The notes under the pieces were generated by a model that did no database searches, had not been told where the DNA came from, and was given only the letters and a program-made list of their open reading frames with translations. Source: Actinernus sp. WN-2022 (taxonomy: Eukaryota > Cnidaria > Anthozoa > Actiniaria > Actinernidae). Taken from it: a stretch of 64,000 nucleotides of DNA. The DNA lies in the NCBI GenBank assembly GCA_030867875.1, contig JAOWCC010000577.1, positions 90,005,740 to 90,069,739 on the forward strand, in the 5' to 3' direction. The translations under genes and the position numbers were made by a program. Of this stretch, positions 59,319 to 64,000 are shown in pieces (positions within the stretch are counted from its first letter, which is position 1; each line of letters begins with the position of its first letter).

Positions 59319-60435
59319 TGTGGTCCCAAGAGCTTTGAGGGCTGAGGTGCTAGATGAGATACATGGGGCACACATGGGAGAAAGCATGAGTCTGTGCTTG
59401 GCACGAGATTATGTTTTCTGGCCCTCTATGACAACCCAAATCAAGGATAAAGTTAGTTCGTGCACCATATGTAATTCCTTTCGCAACCGGCAACAGAAGG
59501 AGACATTAAGTCCACATGATATCCCTGGTTTACCATGGCAGGTCGTTGGTACCAACTTATTTGAATTTGCTGGTCATACATACGTACTGGTCACTGACTT
59601 CTACTCCAAGTACTTTGAGATAGAGCTCCTTCGACAGAGTACTTCCACCTGTCTCATCAACAACCTCAAGAAAATCTTTGCAAGATTTTGTATACCAGAC
59701 AAGGTTGTGAGTGACAATGGTTCACAATATAGTAACACCAGGAATCTGTTTGATAGTACTCACCAGTTCAAGCAGTTTGCTAGTGAATGGGGATTTCAAC
59801 ATGTAACCAGTTCACCAGAGTATCCTCAATCCAATGGAGCTGCAGAGAAGGCAGTACAGACTGCCAAACGAATCTTGAAAAAAGCTGCTGCAGAAAATAA
59901 AGATCCATTTGAGGGTTTACTCAAATACCGGAATACACCATTTGAAGACATTGGTGTATCACCTGTGCAACTGCTAATGGGTAGACGTACCCGGACTATG
60001 ATTCCAACTCACCGACGCCTGCTACTTCCTCAGACTGTTGAACCTGACCGAGTAATTAAAGCACTCCAACTTCGCCAGAGAACGTCAAAGGAGAACTATG
60101 ATAAAGGTGGCAGAGACTTACCTCCACTGGAAGCTGGAGAGAAGGTGCGAATACGCCTGAACCGGGACCAAGAGTGGCACAAGGCTGAAGTAATGCCCCG
60201 ATCATATTTAGTAGGAGATGAACAAGGGCGAGTCTACCGGAGAAACAGAAGGCAGATTATTGCTGTTCCAAAAGAGGAAAGGATGGTTCCACAAGTGGCA
60301 GCAACTCTGAAACCAGAACAGGAGTCTGTTGGGAAACTCAAACAACCTACAGTAACACCTGAACAACAGCCTATCTCAACACGTCGTTCTGGGAGGGATG
60401 TCAAGAGGCCTCAAAGACTAATTGAAAACTGTTAG
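59319..60435 (+). pseudogene. Gypsy integrase part of Pol, with changed catalytic residue
   Basis: Numbered from the Met at 59320, the zinc-binding H15, H18, C48 and C51 are present (HGAHMGE and CTIC). The catalytic core shows VGTNLFEF at 75-82, VSDNGSQY with D132, and SNGAAEKAV with E176. In gypsy integrases the first acidic residue of the D-D-E triad sits in the DLF motif; here residue 79 is Asn (codon AAC). That single change should abolish strand transfer. The C-terminal tail runs to a stop at 60435, nine bases before the 3' LTR. The MITE upstream removes the link to the rest of Pol. Confidence 0.9.
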
Positions 60436-60443
60436 GAGAGAGA
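60434..60443 (+). promoter_or_regulatory. Polypurine tract
   Basis: AGGAGAGAGA lies immediately upstream of the 3' LTR and would prime plus-strand DNA synthesis. It overlaps the stop codon of pol. Confidence 0.85.
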
Positions 60444-60604
60444 TGTTATAATATTTACTAAGTGTGACTTGGGAACCCTGTGGTGGGCCCTGTGGTTATG
60501 AAGGGGACACCCCGAGGAACACGAGGAGCTTTTACAAGAACTTGTTGTAGTTTGGTTTACTAATGTTTTAGGTCTAGAAATACTAGTTGACTCATATCAT
60601 AACA
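60444..60604 (+). repeat. 3' LTR of gypsy element (161 bp)
   Basis: Identical to the 5' LTR. It is followed by GACC, the target duplication, and then by the CCTAGG repeats of the host TIR element. Confidence 0.93.
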
Positions 60605-60780
60605 GACCTAGGTCATTTTAAAAATAACCTAGGTTGTTTAAAAATGACCTAGGTTATTTATATTTTAAAAATAACCTAGGTTATTTAAAAATGACCTAGG
60701 TTGTTTAAAAATGACCTGAATTGAGAAACAACCTACAACATATATACAGCAACATCATAAATCACGTATGTAACGGTTTT

Positions 60781-60850
60781 TCAGTCATTCACCCTGATAA
60801 TGACTGAACTTTACACAGTCGAAATATAGGTGGTTAACGTTTTGAATCGT
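60781..60850 (+). ncRNA. Penelope-type hammerhead, core mutated
   Basis: This is the plus-copy equivalent of 49750-49845. Stem II (GACTG/CAGTC), GAAA (60821-60824) and stem I (CACC/GGTG) are kept, but the core reads CTGATAAT instead of CTGATGA, changing the essential G8 and adding a base. It should be inactive. Confidence 0.8.
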
Positions 60851-60888
60851 TTCAACTTCATTTGTGTTTATTTATATATATTTATATA

Positions 60889-62030
60889 TGTCTTTTGTAT
60901 TCCCATCAAACATCCGATGTCAGGTCCCTGATCTTTTCAAAAGACAAGGTACAATAGGCTATTAAGAGACACAATAGTTCTGGACCACAAGTAGACGGTC
61001 ATTGTTAACTACATGAAGGTTTTCAAATTATACTTGTTTGATTTTGTCCGCAATAAAATAATTGCCAATAACAGGAGCCCATTACCAGGAGCGTCCATAT
61101 ATACTATACCCGTGAGTCAGCGTATGACCGGTTTTAGCTATTTTTAGAACATGTTTCCCGGGTAACAGCCTTCTGAATCTGCTGCGATCGTGCATATGCT
61201 TGCCGTAATTATCGAGATTGAGAATGATCTATTGTTCTTTGAGGTGATTTTACTAACGCTGCATTGTCCTGACTATGGTTTGATTGGATTCCCAAAGTGT
61301 GGGCACGAGAACTCCCGTGAGTCTGTTACGTTCTAAATATAGCTCAATCCGGTCATACGCTGACTCACAGACCTAGTATGGGAGATGGACGCTCCTGGTA
61401 ATGGCTCCTGCCAATAATCACATCGATTTTGTGTTCAATTTCAAGGTATTCTATGGAAACTTTCAAACAGGTTCTTGATTGAATGCAAAACAGTTTGTTC
61501 ACTGAAACAAAACAAAACAGTTTAATTTTTTAGTGAAATTGTATGAGACCAAACGTTAAAGGGCGTGAAACTGCGCACACAAAGTCTGTGTTCTTACATG
61601 TGGTTCGAATCTAAGAAATCATCTACGGTAACAAAAAGACAATACTTCAGTTATTAATTTGGCTTTCGTATTTTACGGTGTCAAAAATCATATTTCTTTA
61701 AAATCGAGGTTACCATTTTAATTTTCTGTGTAGGCTGCATAATTCTAACTAAATTAAATAATAAATTCATAGTTTCCATACAAATCCTTGTAAAAAAATA
61801 CGCCGAAATTGTACACAAAATCGGAGCAATTTCAAAATCAATGTGATTATTCGACAATTAATTTTCAGGCGACAAAATCAAAGCAAGATAATCTAAAAGC
61901 ATATATTGAGTTAACAATGGATGTCTGCTTGTGGTCCAGAGATATTGTGTCTCTTAATAGCCTATTGTACCTTGTCTTTTGAAAAGACCAGCGACCTGAC
62001 ATCGGATGTTTGATGGGAATACAAAAGACA
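60889..62030. mobile_element. 1142-bp TIR element, TA target
   Basis: Terminal inverted repeats of about 105 bp begin TGTCTTTTGTATTCCCATCA and run to TTCTGGACCACAAG on the left, with CTTGTGGTCCAGAG on the right. TA flanks both ends. The inner arms have several mismatches. No transposase is encoded. A smaller TIR element lies inside it. Confidence 0.8.
61072..61409. mobile_element. 338-bp TIR element nested in 60889-62030, 8-bp TSD
   Basis: Ends share CAGGAGCC(C)ATTACCAGGAGCG and then GTGAGTCAGCGTATGACCGG, mirrored on the right. GCCAATAA flanks it (61064-61071 and 61410-61417). The 8-bp duplication suggests a hAT-type MITE. Confidence 0.78.
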
Positions 62031-62033
62031 TAT

Positions 62034-62671
62034 GGGCCGCGTCAGGCAAAAAGGGCCCGGACGACATTCAAGTTAAATAATTCTTACAATGGTGTTCCTA
62101 ATAACAGGTTGAAGATTGTATTGTATTCTTGACGAGAAGCGCTACATTTCATTCCTAACAATAAATGTCAGTTTCAAGAAATTGACAACAAAAATAAGGG
62201 GTGAAATTTACGTGATTTTGATGCAAGGGCCCGATTACAAATATGACCACAAAAATTAGAAATCCTGTCAGAGGGGATGATTTTGATGTATGACATTCAT
62301 TTATACCTGTTGGCATTAAAGAGTAAAACAATAAATAAGATGAACAAGATGATAACTTTTTGGCCAAAATATTTTTTTCTGCAGTCATTCTGCTCCCCGT
62401 AGCGCGTAATATGATTTTAGCAATAGTATAAGTTATACGTTGAAACAATCGTCTGATGATAGGGAATGATTTGCGCCTGCTAAAATTGTGATCAAACCCT
62501 TTTGTAAAAATATCGTAAATTTCGTCTTCGATTTCATGAAATCAACACTACTTGTTAGTAGCACAATGTGGCGCTCTCGATGCATATCGTAATCGCACCA
62601 CAAGTATAAAAAAACATGGTTCAATTTCAAAATACATTTACATGTTATGTCGTCCTGACGCGACGCGGCCC
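62034..62671. mobile_element. 638-bp MITE (copy 2, inverted relative to 28636 copy)
   Basis: The left end GGGCCGCGTCAGGCAAAAAG and right end GACGCGACGCGGCCC match copy 1. The right end is rearranged: the GGGCCTTTTTGC part is missing and a CCTGACGCGACG duplication is present. AT flanks both ends. It abuts the 60889-62030 element directly. Confidence 0.8.
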
Positions 62672-64000
62672 ATATAATATATATATAAATCAAAAACATT
62701 TTTTTTGAAAACAAGTATATATATATATCGTTTGCAGAAAGGTTGTCCTGTACACAAATATCCAGCTATCTAATTTATTCATACATATCTAATGAGATGC
62801 AGTAGGTACTGTTTTCTAAAAATGGCGGTCGCAGCAACAAAATCTCAAAATTGAACTTCGCGTCATTAACTCAAAGAAAAAGAGCAGCTACAGGGTCCAC
62901 AGAATTGCATCTTTTCCTGTGGTGGAAGATATTCATGTTTTCAGACAAGCCGTGGAAAGTTGATTACGTCAAATCCACTTGTCAATACGATTTTGGGTAC
63001 TTCGGGGAATGAAACCGAAAATTCTGGGTCGATACAGCAGAAGAGCATACGTCAATATATGATGCGACAATAACAACTAACTAACCTTTTTTTGCGTAAA
63101 TCCAAGTCGGCGTATATAAAGCTCGGCAAATAGTCGATGTGCTATGTTGGTTGCCTGTTGAGGTAGCTAATACATCTACAATTTCCGCCGCCTTAACTAC
63201 TATATATTCCTCGTGAGTAACAAGTTCGGTAGACTCTGTTGGGCGACCGATTTTCTGAGGGGATACGTCTCCTGTATTAAGGTGGCTCGCCTGGATTTTC
63301 CAGGGACGCACCATATCCACTTTGAACGGCTGCTACTCCACTGTCAGAGCACGGTCGGGCTAGCCACTTCACCCATTTACTAGAAATAGAATAAACTTTC
63401 CAAAAATGTAGGTTTGTTTGACATCGGTGTTACCATAGCAACACAGCGTTGACGTCATGTGTTTTACATATCAGCAATTTTCTCGAAATCTAGACCTAAA
63501 CTTTTAAAACGACCTAGTGTCCCTTGTAGTCTAAATGTAGGCCTTCAAGACTGCAAAGTTTAAACAAATTGTATGAGAGCGTTTTCGAAAAAAAATGGGT
63601 TGAATATTTTCATTCAAAAAATAAACAGTTCGCCTTACTTCCTGTTTAGTCGTCGAGAACTGTGTTTGCCGGACCGATTCAAACGCTGTTTTTAGCATAT
63701 TTCATACCTGTGGCATAGGACTACTTCCCATGAAAATTTCATTCTATTTGCTTTATTCGATTTCGGTTTGTGGAATAATAAGTAATGTAATAAATATGCT
63801 CATTTTACTCAGAATAGTAACGTATTTGCTAAGGAAGCTGTAATTCAAAAACTAGTCGATAAATATTTTTTTAAATCCATTCACCTGAAATTCAACATGT
63901 ACTACCCTTGCTCTGTAAATTTCAAGAGCATTGAATCATTTTAAGGGCGCGAAATAAAAACAAAAACATTGGGAACTTTTACATTCATCCACGCAAGCTT
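62672..64000. other. Non-coding DNA at the window end
   Basis: A half copy of the 47946 MITE family (AAAACATTTTTTTTGAAAAC) is at about 62690-62718, and a GAAAGGTTGTCCTG word of the 47474 family is at 62738. The remainder has no recognisable gene; the minus-strand frame 63081-63320 lacks a known motif. Confidence 0.4.

Larger units (their letters stand above)
55073..60604 (+). mobile_element. Ty3/gypsy LTR retrotransposon, young, carrying a MITE
   Basis: It has two 161-bp LTRs that are identical over their whole length, a primer-binding site right after the 5' LTR, one gag-pol ORF, a purine tract before the 3' LTR and a 4-bp duplication GACC (55069-55072 and 60605-60608). Without the inserted MITE it would be about 4.5 kb. 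Order is Gag, zinc knuckle, protease, reverse transcriptase, RNase H, integrase, as in Ty3/gypsy (Metaviridae). There is no env-like ORF. Identical LTRs mean a very recent insertion. Confidence 0.93.
53800..60740. mobile_element. TIR element with CCTAGG subterminal repeats, TATA TSD, split by gypsy
   Basis: Termini TGTTGTAGGTTGTTTCTCAA and inverse are flanked by TATA (53796-53799 and 60741-60744); removal restores the Penelope sequence exactly as in the minus copy. Subterminal repeats of AACCTAGGTCATTTTAAA and variants lie at both ends. Without the gypsy insertion it is about 1.4 kb and encodes no transposase. The interior has a poly-A run (about 53871-53896), a C/T-rich tract, a possible inverted tRNA-like piece near 54085-54130 (CGCACTGCGCCACG) and degenerate tandem repeats. 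Confidence 0.83.
51958..60880 (+). mobile_element. Penelope-like element, plus-strand copy, split by nested insertions
   Basis: The present parts are 51958-53799 and 60741-60880. It lacks the N-terminal coding region (it starts at IDGHISEATL), has the rest of the ORF, and has the same 3' non-coding part as the minus copy. A TIR element at 53800-60740 interrupts the 3' non-coding region; joining across the TATA duplication gives the same order as the unbroken minus copy. The hammerhead at the 3' end has a damaged core. Confidence 0.85.

Overview
This is an AT-rich, gene-poor stretch of an invertebrate animal nuclear genome, most likely an anthozoan cnidarian (coral or sea anemone). The evidence is the mix of repeats: CR1/L2-like LINEs, a Penelope-like element with a GIY-YIG nuclease, a Ty3/gypsy element, tRNA-derived SINEs whose bodies I recognise from memory as coral/anemone types, many TIR elements, and type I hammerhead ribozymes. 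I found no convincing host gene with introns. Nearly everything interpretable is transposable-element DNA, and its main interest is how the elements sit inside one another.

Positions 1-23 kb: mostly unrecognised non-coding DNA with dispersed DNA elements. There is a 963-bp TIR element (3540-4502) rich in TGACGTCA. A LINE reverse-transcriptase relic (about 8445-10520) is split by two datable insertions: a 1400-bp TIR element with inverted 14-bp minisatellite arrays, and a 304-bp TTA-flanked Harbinger-like MITE. A three-layer nest of inverted repeats (15821-18814) has at its core a 1308-bp element carrying arrays of the palindromic word TCGGCCGAC and flanked by an 8-bp duplication.

Positions 23-47 kb: a long decayed CR1-like LINE (23.4-28.6 kb) is interrupted by a TIR element that itself contains a tRNA SINE, by a segment with a well-formed hammerhead ribozyme, by a hairpin element and by a MITE. 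Further on are an inverted tRNA SINE, a Mutator-like 889-bp element with a perfect 9-bp duplication that carries a RecQ-type helicase fragment (35638-36526), a second tRNA-like SINE and a 5'-truncated LINE 3' end (45.3-46.3 kb).

Positions 47-64 kb: a cluster of palindromic TA-target (Tc1/mariner-type) MITEs in TA microsatellite DNA, with a second good hammerhead and a degenerate third. Then come two Penelope-like copies head to head (about 49.7-51.96 kb minus; 51.96 kb onward plus). The plus copy is split by a CCTAGG-repeat TIR element (53800-60740, TSD TATA). That element is split by a Ty3/gypsy retrotransposon with identical 161-bp LTRs (55073-60604, TSD GACC), and its pol gene is split by a 1051-bp MITE (58265-59315, TSD AAT). 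The window closes with three more TIR elements and unrecognised DNA.

All coding regions are transposon-encoded and broken (stops, frameshifts, insertions, or a lost catalytic residue). Calls rest on reading motifs and repeats by eye; no alignment or folding program was run.
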